In this document: positions 29,206 to 37,708 of the stretch, piece after piece
How the letters are laid out: the number at the start of each line of letters is the position of its first letter
Numbering within the stretch: the stretch's first letter is position 1
NCBI RefSeq assembly: GCF_007096885.1
Contig: NZ_VJNO01000009.1
Coordinates: 62,001 to 126,000 of the forward strand
Reading direction: 5' to 3'
DNA from: Streptomyces sp. 130
GTDB taxonomy: Bacteria > Actinomycetota > Actinomycetes > Streptomycetales > Streptomycetaceae
Length of the DNA stretch: 64,000 bases
Notes under the pieces: model-generated
The model's database searches: none
What the model was told of the DNA's origin: nothing
What the model saw: only the letters and a program-made list of their open reading frames with translations
Position numbers and translations under genes: made by a program

Positions 29206-29937
29206 TCACCCGAAGAGGTAACCGAAGACGGCGTCACCCACCCTCTGGTCCGTGACCTCCACGCCGTTGGCCTCCTCGCGGGCGAACTTGACGGCCTGCT
29301 GCAGCTTCTCGACCCGGTCGAGCAGTTCGTTGACCCGGCGCGCGGGCAGCGCCCCGGAGAACTTCACGGTCGTCCAGTAACCGATCGGCACGTCCTCGTA
29401 GTACACCTCGACCTGCGCCGGGTGCTTGTCGGTGGCCTCCGCCTTCACATGGTTGCGGGGCACCTTCTTGGTACGCAGGGTGCGCACCGGCTCGGTCTTC
29501 CAGGCGTCGGTGGACGGGTCCTGGGTCCACGCCTCGGCGGTGTCGAGCACCGGCAGCTTGCGGACGAAGGTGTTGAGGTCGGTGAGCTGCTTCTCCAGGA
29601 AGAGCAGGTAGGACACCGGTACGTCACTCACCAGGACCCGGCCGTCGACCGTCACGTCGGCGCGGGCCGCGCAGTTCGCCCAGTCCTTCGTGGCGGTCAC
29701 GTCGAACAGGCGGGTGAGCGTCCTGGCGGTTTCCCGCAGCACGTCCTCGGCCTTGACCTGGACCGGCGTCGACTCGGGCGGCAGCTGCTCGCCCTCCTCG
29801 TCCTTCGGCTGGTAGGTCCGGGAGATCCCGGCGAGGAGTCCGGCCTTCTGGAGGCCGTGGTGCGCCGCCGTCAGGTCCTGGTGTGCCTTGGACTTGACAC
29901 CCTTCTCCACTGCGATGATCTGATTGAGTTTCGCCAC
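29206..29937 (-). CDS. Conserved actinobacterial protein of unknown function next to the Y RNA-like element
   Basis: 243 aa from GTG 29937 (MAKLNQIIAVEKGVKSKAHQ). Mostly alpha-helical and charged, no signal peptide or membrane segment. Distinct stretches are GLLAGISRTYQPKDEEGEQL, RTLTRLFDVTATKDWANCAA, VSYLLFLEKQLTDLNTFVRK and KKVPRNHVKAEATDKHPAQV; the C-terminus ends GDAVFGYLFG. I believe it belongs to a domain of unknown function common in Streptomyces (DUF7873 by memory), but assign no activity. A TAGTTT -10 hexamer ends 7 nt before GTG with no ribosome site: probably leaderless. The folded RNA lies 140 nt downstream on the same strand with no terminator between, so a shared transcript is likely. 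Confidence 0.82.
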   Translation of the reverse strand: MAKLNQIIAVEKGVKSKAHQDLTAAHHGLQKAGLLAGISRTYQPKDEEGEQLPPESTPVQVKAEDVLRETARTLTRLFDVTATKDWANCAARADVTVDGRVLVSDVPVSYLLFLEKQLTDLNTFVRKLPVLDTAEAWTQDPSTDAWKTEPVRTLRTKKVPRNHVKAEATDKHPAQVEVYYEDVPIGYWTTVKFSGALPARRVNELLDRVEKLQQAVKFAREEANGVEVTDQRVGDAVFGYLFG

Positions 29938-30141
29938 GCCGTGGAAACTAGCAGCGCCAACCACGCCTGGGCCAAAGGTTTTCGGCGGGGCCGCCGCCCT
30001 CCCGTGCGCCGGTGCACGCCCGCCCGATCGAGTGGTTTCCCGGTGACTCCCGGCTTCCGCCGCCCTCCGCCGGGGCCCGCTTGCGACAGTGAGGCCCGCG
30101 CTTCCGCGCCTTCCCCGTACTCCGGAACGAAGGGCTCCGCC

Positions 30142-30669
30142 ATGCCTCTCCTGTCCCGCACGGCCGTCGCGAGCGACCCGGCCGGCTCCCCCGGCGGCCG
30201 GCGCCGGCCACGGCGGACCGCGCTGGTCTCCGCCGCGGCGGGGCTCGCCGTCCTGGCGGTGGGCACGCCCGTCGCGTACGCCACGCTCGGCTCGGGTGCC
30301 TCGCCGGAGCCCCGCCCGGCCGTGGGGGCCGTCCGGGGGCAGGACTACATCGAGACCCGGCTGCTCTTCGGCACCGAACGGCCCGACGGCGGGCCGGAGG
30401 TGACCGACCGGCAGTTCCTCGCGTTCATCGACGAGGAGGTCACCCCGCGCTTCCCGAACGGGCTGACCGTTCAGGACGGCCGGGGTCAGTGGCGGGACTC
30501 CCGCGGGGTCATCGAGCGCGAGCGCAGTTACGAGCTGACGCTGCTCTACCCCGCCTCCGAGGCGCGGCTGCGGGGGCGCCAGATCGAGCGCATCCGCGAC
30601 GCCTACGAGAAGGAGTACGCCCAGGACGCGGTGGCCCGGCTGGAGGAGCGGCTGACGGCCGACTTCTGA
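30142..30669 (+). CDS. DUF3574-type exported protein
   Basis: 175 aa from ATG 30142 (MPLLSRTAVASDPAGSPGGR). A basic stretch (RRRPRRTALVSAAAGLAVLA) followed by a hydrophobic segment to residue 53 suggests a signal peptide or anchor. The remaining domain (YIETRLLFGTERPDGGPEVT, FIDEEVTPRFPNGLTVQDGR, RERSYELTLLYP, IRDAYEKEYAQDAVARL) matches the DUF3574 pattern. Function unknown. It begins about 200 bp after the divergent start of the gene at 29937. Confidence 0.8.
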   Translation: MPLLSRTAVASDPAGSPGGRRRPRRTALVSAAAGLAVLAVGTPVAYATLGSGASPEPRPAVGAVRGQDYIETRLLFGTERPDGGPEVTDRQFLAFIDEEVTPRFPNGLTVQDGRGQWRDSRGVIERERSYELTLLYPASEARLRGRQIERIRDAYEKEYAQDAVARLEERLTADF

Positions 30670-30702
30670 GCCCGGCCCCGTCCCCGCGCCGGGCCGGCCG
30701 TC

Positions 30703-31248
30703 TCATGCGCCGGCGCCACGGGGCCGGGCCAGCACCCGGGCCGCCGCGTGCGCGCCCGCCACGGCGGCCGGGAGGAGCGCCAGTCCGGCCGCCGCCTCGC
30801 GGGCGCCGCCGGCCGGGATGCCCGCCGCCCGCAGCCGGCGCAGCGCCCAGAGCGAGTACGGGATGACGACGGTCGGCGAGGTGGCCACGCCCGGGGTGTA
30901 GCCGCCGTACGCCGCCGACTGCGCGAGGTGCACCACCCCGTGGAGCCCGAACCCGGCCAGGACGGTACGGAAGAAGGGGCTGCGCCCGCCCGTGCGTGCC
31001 CCGTCGGCGGCGGCCACCGCGACGAGCACGCCCATCAGGCCGATGGCCGTGTTCACCTCGCGCTGCGAGAGGTCCGCCCGGTCCCACACCCGGTCGGGCA
31101 CCCGGGGCAGCCGCTTTCTGAGCCCCGGCCGCGCGGTCCGGAGCCAGCCCGCCATGGTGGCGGTCTCCTCCAGGTCATTGGCCGCCCAGGCGGCCAGCAG
31201 CCCCCAGGTCACCGCCCGGGAAACCCCGGACGACCTGTCGTGCTTCAT
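30703..31248 (-). CDS. HXXEE-type membrane protein
   Basis: 181 aa from ATG 31248, preceded by GGAGGGG. Hydrophobic throughout, with about four membrane segments. WGLLAAWAANDLEETATMAG near residue 20 corresponds to the HxxEE motif (here N-D-L-E-E), FGLHGVVHLAQSAAYGGYTP provides conserved His residues, and SPTVVIPYSLWALRRLR follows. Function unknown. It is divergent from a TetR regulator across a 26-bp palindrome, so it is the obvious target of that repressor. Confidence 0.85.
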   Translation of the reverse strand: MKHDRSSGVSRAVTWGLLAAWAANDLEETATMAGWLRTARPGLRKRLPRVPDRVWDRADLSQREVNTAIGLMGVLVAVAAADGARTGGRSPFFRTVLAGFGLHGVVHLAQSAAYGGYTPGVATSPTVVIPYSLWALRRLRAAGIPAGGAREAAAGLALLPAAVAGAHAAARVLARPRGAGA

Positions 31249-31294
31249 GAGTGCCCCTCCGCGTGCCGTGTGCCGGTGGTCGGCCACAGCCTAT

Positions 31295-31320
31295 AATGCA
31301 ACGCAACGTTGCGTTGCATT
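31295..31320. promoter_or_regulatory. 26-bp perfect palindrome, TetR operator overlapping a TATAAT box
   Basis: AATGCAACGCAAC (31295-31307) is followed directly by its exact reverse complement (31308-31320). A consensus TATAAT (31292-31297) overlaps the left edge, and TAGGCT on the other strand lies just outside. Bound TetR would block RNA polymerase for both divergent genes. Confidence 0.88.
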
Positions 31321-31336
31321 TCTGTCTGGAGCCGCC

Positions 31337-31924
31337 ATGTCCGCCCCTCCCCAGCCGCCCCGCCCCGGAAAGGGCCCCCGCGCCGCCGAGGCGATCTTCG
31401 ACGCCACACTGCGGCTCCTCGCCGAGCGCGGGTACGCGGGGCTCACCGTCGAGGCCGTCGCCCAGGAGGCCGGGGTCAACAAGACGACGATCTACCGCTG
31501 GTGGCCGTCGAAGGCGGCGCTGCTGCGGGCGGCGCTGCTGCGGGCCCGGGTACTGGACATCGACATCCCCGACACCGGTTCGCTGCGCGGGGACCTGATC
31601 GCCCTCACCGAACACGTGTCCGCACTGGTCACCGGCGTGCGGACCCGGGCGGTCGTGCGGGCCCTGGCCTCGGGGTCGGGGCTGGCCGGCGACGAGCTCG
31701 CCGCGCTGGCCCGGGACTTCTTCGCGGACCGGTTCGCGCGCGAGCAGCCGGTGTTCGCCCGGGCCGCCGCACGCGGGGAGCTGCTGCCGGGGGCCGACCC
31801 GAAGCTGCTGCTCGACCTGATCGCCGGGGCCGTGTGGGTGCGGGCGGCGCTCCGGAACGAGGCCGTCCCACCCGGGTTCGCCGCCGCCGTGGTCGACGCG
31901 GTACTGCCCGCCGGGCGGACCTGA
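31337..31924 (+). CDS. TetR-family transcriptional repressor
   Basis: 195 aa from ATG 31337. The N-terminal helix-turn-helix spans residues 15-62: AAEAIFDATLRLLAERGYAG, TVEAVAQEAGVNKTTIYRWW, PSKAALLRAALL. The C-terminal ligand domain is of the TetR_C_11-like type (DLIALTEHVSALVTGVRTRA, FFADRFAREQPVFARAAARG). The ligand is unknown. A 26-bp perfect palindrome 17 bp upstream is the probable operator for this gene and for the divergent membrane-protein gene. Confidence 0.95.
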   Translation: MSAPPQPPRPGKGPRAAEAIFDATLRLLAERGYAGLTVEAVAQEAGVNKTTIYRWWPSKAALLRAALLRARVLDIDIPDTGSLRGDLIALTEHVSALVTGVRTRAVVRALASGSGLAGDELAALARDFFADRFAREQPVFARAAARGELLPGADPKLLLDLIAGAVWVRAALRNEAVPPGFAAAVVDAVLPAGRT

Positions 31925-31931
31925 GGCCGCC

Positions 31932-33275
31932 TCAGCCGCCGGTCAGCTCCAGGAGTGCGCCGACCGGGTCGTGGTCCGGGGCGGCGCGCGGCCACCACTC
32001 GTCCTGGCCCGGGTCCGACTCGTAGCCGTACCAGCGGCCGTCGCGGCCGAAGCGGAGCTGGAGGGCGCCGCCGGGGTGCGTGAGGTGGTTGTGCCAGGGC
32101 TGGAAGCGGGGGAACCCGGCCGCGGCGAGGGCCGGGCGGGCGCGGTCGAACGGACCGGCCGGGGGGTCCCACGGGGTCTCCAGGACCGCGAGGCCCTCGG
32201 CCCCGCCCTGCCGCCAGGCGGCCACGGCGCGGGCCAGGTCCGTGGTGTTGCGGCCGGTGGCGGAGGCCAGCTCGCGGTAGAGGGCGCGGGTGGTCGCGGT
32301 GAGCCCGGCGGTGGGTCCGGCGGCGGCCAGACGGACGGCGTCCTGCCAGGTGGTGAGCCCGGCGAGCGGGTCGTGGCCGGTGGTCAGCAGGGCGTGCGCG
32401 CGGGCCGCCGCGTCGGTGGCGAGCTGGTCCAGGGCGAGCGGGTCGCGGGCGCCGGGCAGGACGGGGTAGGCGGGCGGGCGGCCCGGGTGCGGGGCCACGG
32501 GGAAGGGCGCGGGCAGCGGGGGCAGGAAGCGGCCGGCCACCGCCTGCGCGGCGGGGACGGACGGGGTGTCCGGGGCGGGGGGCCGCTCCCGGGCGGAGTG
32601 CGCGGCGTTGCGCCGGGCCAGCTCCTCCAGGAGTTCGCGCTCGCCCCGGCCGCGCAGCAGGAGCAGGACGAACGGGTCGGTGTCCAGCAGCAGGGCCATC
32701 TGGTAGCTGAGGGCCGCGACGTGCTTGCAGGGCCTGCCGCGGTCGGGGCAGGTGCAGGCGGGGTCGAGGTCGCCCGGGGCAGGGAGCAGGGTCATCCCGG
32801 CCTCGGTCGCCGTGTCGGCCAGGGAGTGCGGCATCTCCTTGGCGAGGAGCGCGGCGAGGTGGCCGGGGCGGGCGGCGACCGCGTCGAGCAGGGTGTCCCA
32901 GTCGGGGTCGGTGAAGGCGCGCAGCCGCAGCTCCGCCCGGTAGGGGCGGGGGCGGCTGCCGTGGACGTAGGCGACGACGTGCCCCGGTGTCACGGTGATC
33001 GCGGCGACGTGGCCGCCGTCCGCGTAGTCCCGGCCCCGGGCGAGCCGCGGGCCGTCCATCGACAGGGACTCCAGGGCCGCCACCCAGGCCCGGCCCCACC
33101 AGCTCTCCGCGAACGGCTCGCCCTCCCCGGACGTGCGCGCCGGGACGGCCTCGAAGGTGCGCCGCAGGTCGTCGGGGCCGGGGCGGGAGCGGGCACCGGG
33201 GCGGGCGTCCCGGCGGGCGGCGAGCGGTCCGGTGGTGGGGCGGGCGGCGCCGGGGCGGCGGGGGGCGGGGCTCAT
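31932..33275 (-). CDS. SWIM zinc-finger protein paired with SNF2 helicase
   Basis: 447 aa from ATG 33275, which overlaps the SNF2 stop (ATGA). The SWIM motif CxCx(n)CxH is DPACTCPDRGRPCKHVAALS near residue 185. Before it comes a conserved region (EPFAESWWGRAWVAALESLS and ARGRDYADGGHVAAITVTPG). The C-terminal half contains an Ala/Pro-rich spacer and the conserved ending FGRDGRWYGYESDPGQDEWW. SWIM domains bind nucleic acid or protein; the pair with a SNF2 ATPase is widespread in bacteria. Predicted role: DNA-bound partner of the helicase. The stop lies 7 bp from the converging TetR gene. Confidence 0.9.
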   Translation of the reverse strand: MSPAPRRPGAARPTTGPLAARRDARPGARSRPGPDDLRRTFEAVPARTSGEGEPFAESWWGRAWVAALESLSMDGPRLARGRDYADGGHVAAITVTPGHVVAYVHGSRPRPYRAELRLRAFTDPDWDTLLDAVAARPGHLAALLAKEMPHSLADTATEAGMTLLPAPGDLDPACTCPDRGRPCKHVAALSYQMALLLDTDPFVLLLLRGRGERELLEELARRNAAHSARERPPAPDTPSVPAAQAVAGRFLPPLPAPFPVAPHPGRPPAYPVLPGARDPLALDQLATDAAARAHALLTTGHDPLAGLTTWQDAVRLAAAGPTAGLTATTRALYRELASATGRNTTDLARAVAAWRQGGAEGLAVLETPWDPPAGPFDRARPALAAAGFPRFQPWHNHLTHPGGALQLRFGRDGRWYGYESDPGQDEWWPRAAPDHDPVGALLELTGG

Positions 33276-36169
33276 GACGGCCTCCGGAGGGAGACGAGGT
33301 CGGCCAGGTCGCGGTCGCTCAGCTCGGTGAGCGCGCTCTCGCCGCTGCCGAGGACGGCGTCGGCCAGCGCCCGCTTGGCGAGCAGCATCTCGCCGATCCG
33401 GTCCTCCACCGTGCCCTCGGCGATCAGCCGGTGCACCTGGACCGGCTGGGTCTGGCCGATGCGGTAGGCCCGGTCCGTGGCCTGCTCCTCGACCGCCGGG
33501 TTCCACCAGCGGTCGTAGTGGATGACATGGGCGGCCCGGGTGAGGTTGAGGCCGGTGCCCGCCGCCTTGAGGGAGAGCAGGAAGACCGGGACCTCGCCGG
33601 ACTGGAAGCGGTCCACCATCCGCTCCCGCTCGGCCACCGGGGTGCCCCCGTGCAGGAGCTGGGAGGGGATCGCGCGGGCGGTCAGATGGGCGGACAGCAG
33701 CCGGGCCATCGTCACGTACTGGGTGAAGACCAGCACGGAGCCGTCCTCGGCGAGGATCGTGTCGAGCAGTTCGTCCAGGAGGGCGAGCTTCCCGGAGCGT
33801 CCGGTGAGCCGGGCGGCGTCCTCCTTCAGATACTGCGCGGGGTGGTTGCAGATCTGCTTGAGCGAGGCCAGCAGCTTCATGATCAGTCCGCGCCGTGCGA
33901 TGCCCTCGGACGCCTCGATGTACGCCATGGTCTCGCGGACCGTGGCCTCGTACAGCGTGGCCTGCTCGCGGGTGAGGAAGACGGGGTGGTCGGTCTCCGT
34001 CTTGGGCGGCAGCTCGGGCGCGATCCCGGGGTCGGACTTCTTGCGGCGCAGCAGGAACGGGCGGACCAGCCGGGACAGCCGCTCGACCGCCTCGTCGTTG
34101 CCGAGGCCCGCCGCCGTGCCGGTGTTCTCCACGATCCGGGCGTGGCGGGCCCGGAAAGCCTTGAGCGGGCCGAGCAGTCCCGGCGTGGTCCAGTCGAGCA
34201 GCGCCCACAGCTCGGAGAGGTTGTTCTCGACGGGGGTGCCGGTGAGGGCGACGCGCGCCGGGGAGGGGATGGTGCGCAGGGCCTTCGCGGTGGAGGAGTG
34301 GGGGTTCTTGACGTGCTGCGCCTCGTCGGCGACGACCAGGCCCCAGCGGTGGGCGGCCAGCTCGGTGGCGCTGGAGCGCATCGTGCCGTAGGTGGTGAGG
34401 ACGAAGCCCCGGCCGGCCCCGGCGAGGGTGCGGCCGGTGCCGTGGAACCGGCGCACGGGGACGCCGGGGGCGAAGCGGTTGATCTCGCGGTGCCAGTTGC
34501 CCAGCAGGGAGGCGGGGCAGATGACGAGCGTGGGCGCGGGGTGGGCGCGGTGGAGGTGGAGCGCGATCAGGGTGATCGTCTTGCCGAGGCCCATGTCGTC
34601 GGCGAGGCAGCCGCCGAGGCCGAGGGAGGTCATCCGGTCCAGCCAGGCCAGGCCGCGCAGCTGGTAGTCCCGGAGCGTGGCGTGCAGTCCGGGCGGCGGG
34701 GCGAGCGCGGTGTCGTCGGCGAGGAGGCGGTCGCGCAGCTCCGCGAGCGCGCCGGCGGGCACCGCGTCGACCTGCTCGCCGTCCACCTCGGCGCTGCCGC
34801 TCAGGGCGACGGCCAGGGCGTCCACCGGGTCGAGCAGGCCCAGCTCCCGCTTGCGGGCCTTGCGGACGAGCGCCGGGTCCACGACGACCCACTGGTCGCG
34901 CAGCCGCACCACGGGGCGGTGGGCCTCGGCGAGCACGTCCATCTCCGCCTCGGTGAGTTGCTGGTCGCCGAGCGAGAGCTGCCAGTCGAACGCGAAGAGC
35001 TGTTCCGCGTCGAAGAACGCGGTGCCGTCCGTGGCCGTCCCGGGCGCGGGCCTGACCACGGCCGAGGCGGTGAGGGTGCGGGCCAGCTCCCTGGGCCAGT
35101 GGACGCTCACTCCGGCGGCGGCGAGCCGGCTCCCGGCGTCGCCCAGGAGTTCGTACAGCTCGTCCTCGCCGAGGGCCAGCACATCGGGGACGGGCTGGTC
35201 CAGGAGCCGTTCGAGCGGGGCCCAGACGCGGGCGGCGCGGCGCAGGGCGAGCGCGGTGTCGACCCGGGTCCGGGGCCCGAAGGGCTCGCCCGCCTCACCG
35301 GCCCACAGGGCGGCGGCGTCGACCACGTAGGTGGGGTCGGCGAGGCTGTGCACCTGGGTGACCGCGGCGGCGGCGCGCCGGGCGGTCCCGTCGGCCGCCG
35401 CGCCGGGACCGGCCGTGCCGGCCGTGTCGGTCGTGCCGGTCGTGCCGGTCGTGTCGAAGAGCTCGTACGCGGAGAGGTCCAGGCGGAGCGAGACCCGGAC
35501 CCCGGCGTCCAGGCCCGAGGCGACCTCGACGGCCCATTCCCTGGCGCCGGGCAGGTGCTGGGGCTCGGCCGCCGCGAAGGGGGCGCCCATGGCGAACGCG
35601 GCGGCGGGCGTCCGGGGCAGGGTGTCGGCGACGGCGTCGAGGAAGGCGCCGATCAGCGCCTCGGGGTCGGGCAGCCGGGGCGGGGTGTGGCCGGGCAGCG
35701 GGACGGCGTGCCCCTCCCAGGGCAGGGCGGCGGCCACCGCGCGCAGGTGGGCGACGTCCCCGGCGGCGCGCGGGCCGGCCCGCCAGGCGTCGTGGTCGTC
35801 GGCGGTCAGCCCGGGAAGCACCCGGCCGCCGGCCACCAGGTGCAGCGCGTGGAGGGCGGCGGCGCCCCAGGCGCGGGTCGCCGGGTGGGCGGAGGGCAGG
35901 TGGCGGGCGCGGGCGAGCAGGGGCAGGGCGTCGGCGACGGTGAGCAGGAGCGCGGGCACGGCCTGCAGGCGGACCTCACCCCCGGTGCCGGACGGCCGGA
36001 CGACCGTGATCTCCTCGCTCCGGGCGCCGTCGGTCCGGGGGAGCGGGGCGTCGAGCGGGTCCCAGAAGGCGACGCGTCCTCGGCGCGGGGGCGTACCGGG
36101 CAGGAAGACGGCGGCGCAGCGCGGCAGACGGCTGTCGTCCGCGTCCCGCGGCGGCGGTGCGGTGCTCAC
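33272..36169 (-). CDS. SNF2-family DEAD/DEAH-like ATPase
   Basis: 965 aa. GTG 36169 is preferred because GGGGAGGA lies 4 nt upstream; ATG 36187 would add six residues. The first 490 residues form the bacterial SNF2-associated region (GGCLADDMGLGKTITLIALH follows it). Helicase motifs: Ia (TLVICPASLLGNWHREINRF), II DEAQH (VVADEAQHVKNPHSSTAK), III (ALTGTPVENNLSELWALLDW), IV (SVLVFTQYVTMARLL), V/VI (SLKAAGTGLNLTRA, WWNPAVEEQATDRAYRIGQT). It moves on DNA and remodels protein-DNA complexes; bacterial homologues (HepA/RapA-like) recycle RNA polymerase, but the target here is unknown. A RecA-NDp-like promoter lies upstream. Confidence 0.93.
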   Translation of the reverse strand: MSTAPPPRDADDSRLPRCAAVFLPGTPPRRGRVAFWDPLDAPLPRTDGARSEEITVVRPSGTGGEVRLQAVPALLLTVADALPLLARARHLPSAHPATRAWGAAALHALHLVAGGRVLPGLTADDHDAWRAGPRAAGDVAHLRAVAAALPWEGHAVPLPGHTPPRLPDPEALIGAFLDAVADTLPRTPAAAFAMGAPFAAAEPQHLPGAREWAVEVASGLDAGVRVSLRLDLSAYELFDTTGTTGTTDTAGTAGPGAAADGTARRAAAAVTQVHSLADPTYVVDAAALWAGEAGEPFGPRTRVDTALALRRAARVWAPLERLLDQPVPDVLALGEDELYELLGDAGSRLAAAGVSVHWPRELARTLTASAVVRPAPGTATDGTAFFDAEQLFAFDWQLSLGDQQLTEAEMDVLAEAHRPVVRLRDQWVVVDPALVRKARKRELGLLDPVDALAVALSGSAEVDGEQVDAVPAGALAELRDRLLADDTALAPPPGLHATLRDYQLRGLAWLDRMTSLGLGGCLADDMGLGKTITLIALHLHRAHPAPTLVICPASLLGNWHREINRFAPGVPVRRFHGTGRTLAGAGRGFVLTTYGTMRSSATELAAHRWGLVVADEAQHVKNPHSSTAKALRTIPSPARVALTGTPVENNLSELWALLDWTTPGLLGPLKAFRARHARIVENTGTAAGLGNDEAVERLSRLVRPFLLRRKKSDPGIAPELPPKTETDHPVFLTREQATLYEATVRETMAYIEASEGIARRGLIMKLLASLKQICNHPAQYLKEDAARLTGRSGKLALLDELLDTILAEDGSVLVFTQYVTMARLLSAHLTARAIPSQLLHGGTPVAERERMVDRFQSGEVPVFLLSLKAAGTGLNLTRAAHVIHYDRWWNPAVEEQATDRAYRIGQTQPVQVHRLIAEGTVEDRIGEMLLAKRALADAVLGSGESALTELSDRDLADLVSLRRPS

Positions 36170-36238
36170 CGGTTCCTCCCCTCGCATGCTTCGTCGCTGG
36201 TCAGCACGGATGCTCCGTACCGGTCCCACTGCTCCGCG

Positions 36239-36261
36239 AGTCTAGGCGGGGGGTCTGACAA
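36239..36261 (-). promoter_or_regulatory. RecA-NDp-like promoter of the SNF2-SWIM operon
   Basis: On the minus strand TTGTCAG is followed by 10 nt and TAGACT, the RecA-NDp spacing. The last two bases of the TTGTCRGTG box are AC instead of TG. The -10 is good. The SNF2 start is 70 bp downstream. Confidence 0.5.
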
Positions 36262-36263
36262 CG

Positions 36264-36627
36264 GGCCCCGGCGAGGCCCGGACGCCGCCGTTCCCGCAGC
36301 TCGTACGCGTCCGGCGGCAGCCGGAGAACGATGCGCGCGAACCGGTCGGTGGCAGGCCCCGGCGAGGCCCGGACGCCGCCGTTCCCGCAGCTCGTACGCG
36401 TCCGGCGGCAGCCGGAGAACGACGCGCGCGAACCGGTCAGTGGCAGGCTTCGGCGAGGCCCGGACGCCGCCGTTCCCGCAGCTCGTACGGATCGGGCGGC
36501 AGCCGGAGAACGACGCGCGCGAACCGGTCGGTGGCAGGCTTCGGCGAGGCCCGGACGCCGCCGTTCCCGCAGCTCGTACGGATCGGGCGGCGGCCGGAGA
36601 GCGACGCGCGCGGACCGGTCAGTGGTG
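36264..36627. repeat. Four tandem copies of a 91-bp unit
   Basis: Units begin near 36264, 36355, 36446 and 36537, each exactly 91 bp apart and nearly identical; differences cluster in the same few positions (GTACGCGTC versus GTACGGATC, TCGGTGG versus TCAGTGG). A unit contains GCCGCCG...CGGCGGC able to form a hairpin. 91 is not a multiple of 3 and no frame is kept, so it is non-coding. The last unit runs into the SPFH stop codon; the first abuts the SNF2 promoter. Confidence 0.92.
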
Positions 36628-37473
36628 GGCGTACGGCTCGGAGGGGGCGGCCGGGCGCGGGTCCGGCGTACCGGGGTCCGGCGCCTGCGCGGCCTCGGGA
36701 GCGGGCGCCCCCTGCTGCTGGGCGCGTTCCAGGAACCGCAGCAGCTCCACCGGGAACGGCAGCACCAGCGTGGAGTTCTTCTCGGCCGCCACGGCCACCA
36801 CGGTCTGCAGCAGTCGCAGCTGGAGCGCCGCCGGCTGGGCGGACATCTCCGACGCCGCCTCGGCGAGCTTCTTGGACGCCTGCAGCTCGGCGTCCGCGTT
36901 GATGACCCGGGCGCGCCGCTCGCGGTCGGCCTCGGCCTGGCGGGCCATCGAGCGTTTCATGGTCTCCGGCAGCGAGACGTCCTTGATCTCGACCCGGTCG
37001 ATCTGCACGCCCCAGCCGACCGCCGGGCTGTCGATCATCAGCTCCAGGCCCTGGTTCAGCTTTTCCCGGTTGGACAGGAGGTCGTCCAGATCGCTTTTGC
37101 CGATGATGGAACGCAGTGACGTCTGCGCCATCTGCGAGACCGCGAAGCGGTAGTCCTCGACCTCGACGACCGCGCTCGCCGGGTCGACCACCTTGAAGTA
37201 GATGACGGCGTCCACCCGGACCGTGACGTTGTCCCGGGTGATCCCGTCCTGGGCCGGCACGGGCATGGTCACGATCTGCATGTTGACCTTGCGCAGCCGG
37301 TCGAAGCCCGGGAGCACCATCGTGAACCCCGGCGGGCGGACCTCGTCGCGGAGCCGGCCGAGTCTGAGGACCACGCCCCGTTCGTACTGCCTGACGACCC
37401 TGGCGGCCGCCGCCAGATACAGGGCGCCCACCGCCGCTGCCGCGACCACCGCGATCACGAGTGCCTCGACCAT
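36619..37473 (-). CDS. SPFH/Band-7 domain membrane protein (stomatin/slipin-like)
   Basis: 284 aa from ATG 37473. One N-terminal membrane helix (MVEALVIAVVAAAAVGALYL) is followed by the SPFH domain: RVVRQYERGVVLRLGRLRDE, PGFTMVLPGFDRLRKVNMQI, VTVRVDAVIYFKVVDPASAV. A helical region comes next (DVSLPETMKRSMARQAEADR, ERRARVINADAELQASKKLA) and a Pro-rich tail. It probably oligomerises into membrane microdomains. The usual NfeD partner is absent. The C-terminus ends inside a 91-bp tandem repeat array. Confidence 0.94.
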   Translation of the reverse strand: MVEALVIAVVAAAAVGALYLAAAARVVRQYERGVVLRLGRLRDEVRPPGFTMVLPGFDRLRKVNMQIVTMPVPAQDGITRDNVTVRVDAVIYFKVVDPASAVVEVEDYRFAVSQMAQTSLRSIIGKSDLDDLLSNREKLNQGLELMIDSPAVGWGVQIDRVEIKDVSLPETMKRSMARQAEADRERRARVINADAELQASKKLAEAASEMSAQPAALQLRLLQTVVAVAAEKNSTLVLPFPVELLRFLERAQQQGAPAPEAAQAPDPGTPDPRPAAPSEPYAHH

Positions 37474-37708
37474 GACGGCCCCCTGCCAGCCGGAGGAGCC
37501 CGGCTCTCGGCGCCGCACCTCTTCGTGCGCTAATACCACGTTATGCCTGGTTTCGCTCCGGGTCGAACCCCTTGCGTACGCCGGAAGCGGCCGTGCTCCC
37601 CCACCCGGCCGCTTCCCGGATGCCGGGGGCCCGGGGAGCGGGCAGGGTGAGCGGCACCGGCACGTGCACCGCGGTGTGCGTGGTGACGAGACAGACGAGG
37701 ATCCGCCC

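Noticed and set aside
36264..36627. CRISPR array
   Set aside because: The 91-bp units are contiguous and identical throughout, with no spacers and no cas genes.
33431..37153. 1240-codon open frame on the plus strand
   Set aside because: Antisense to SNF2 and SPFH genes; it crosses the 91-bp repeats, changing frame at each unit.
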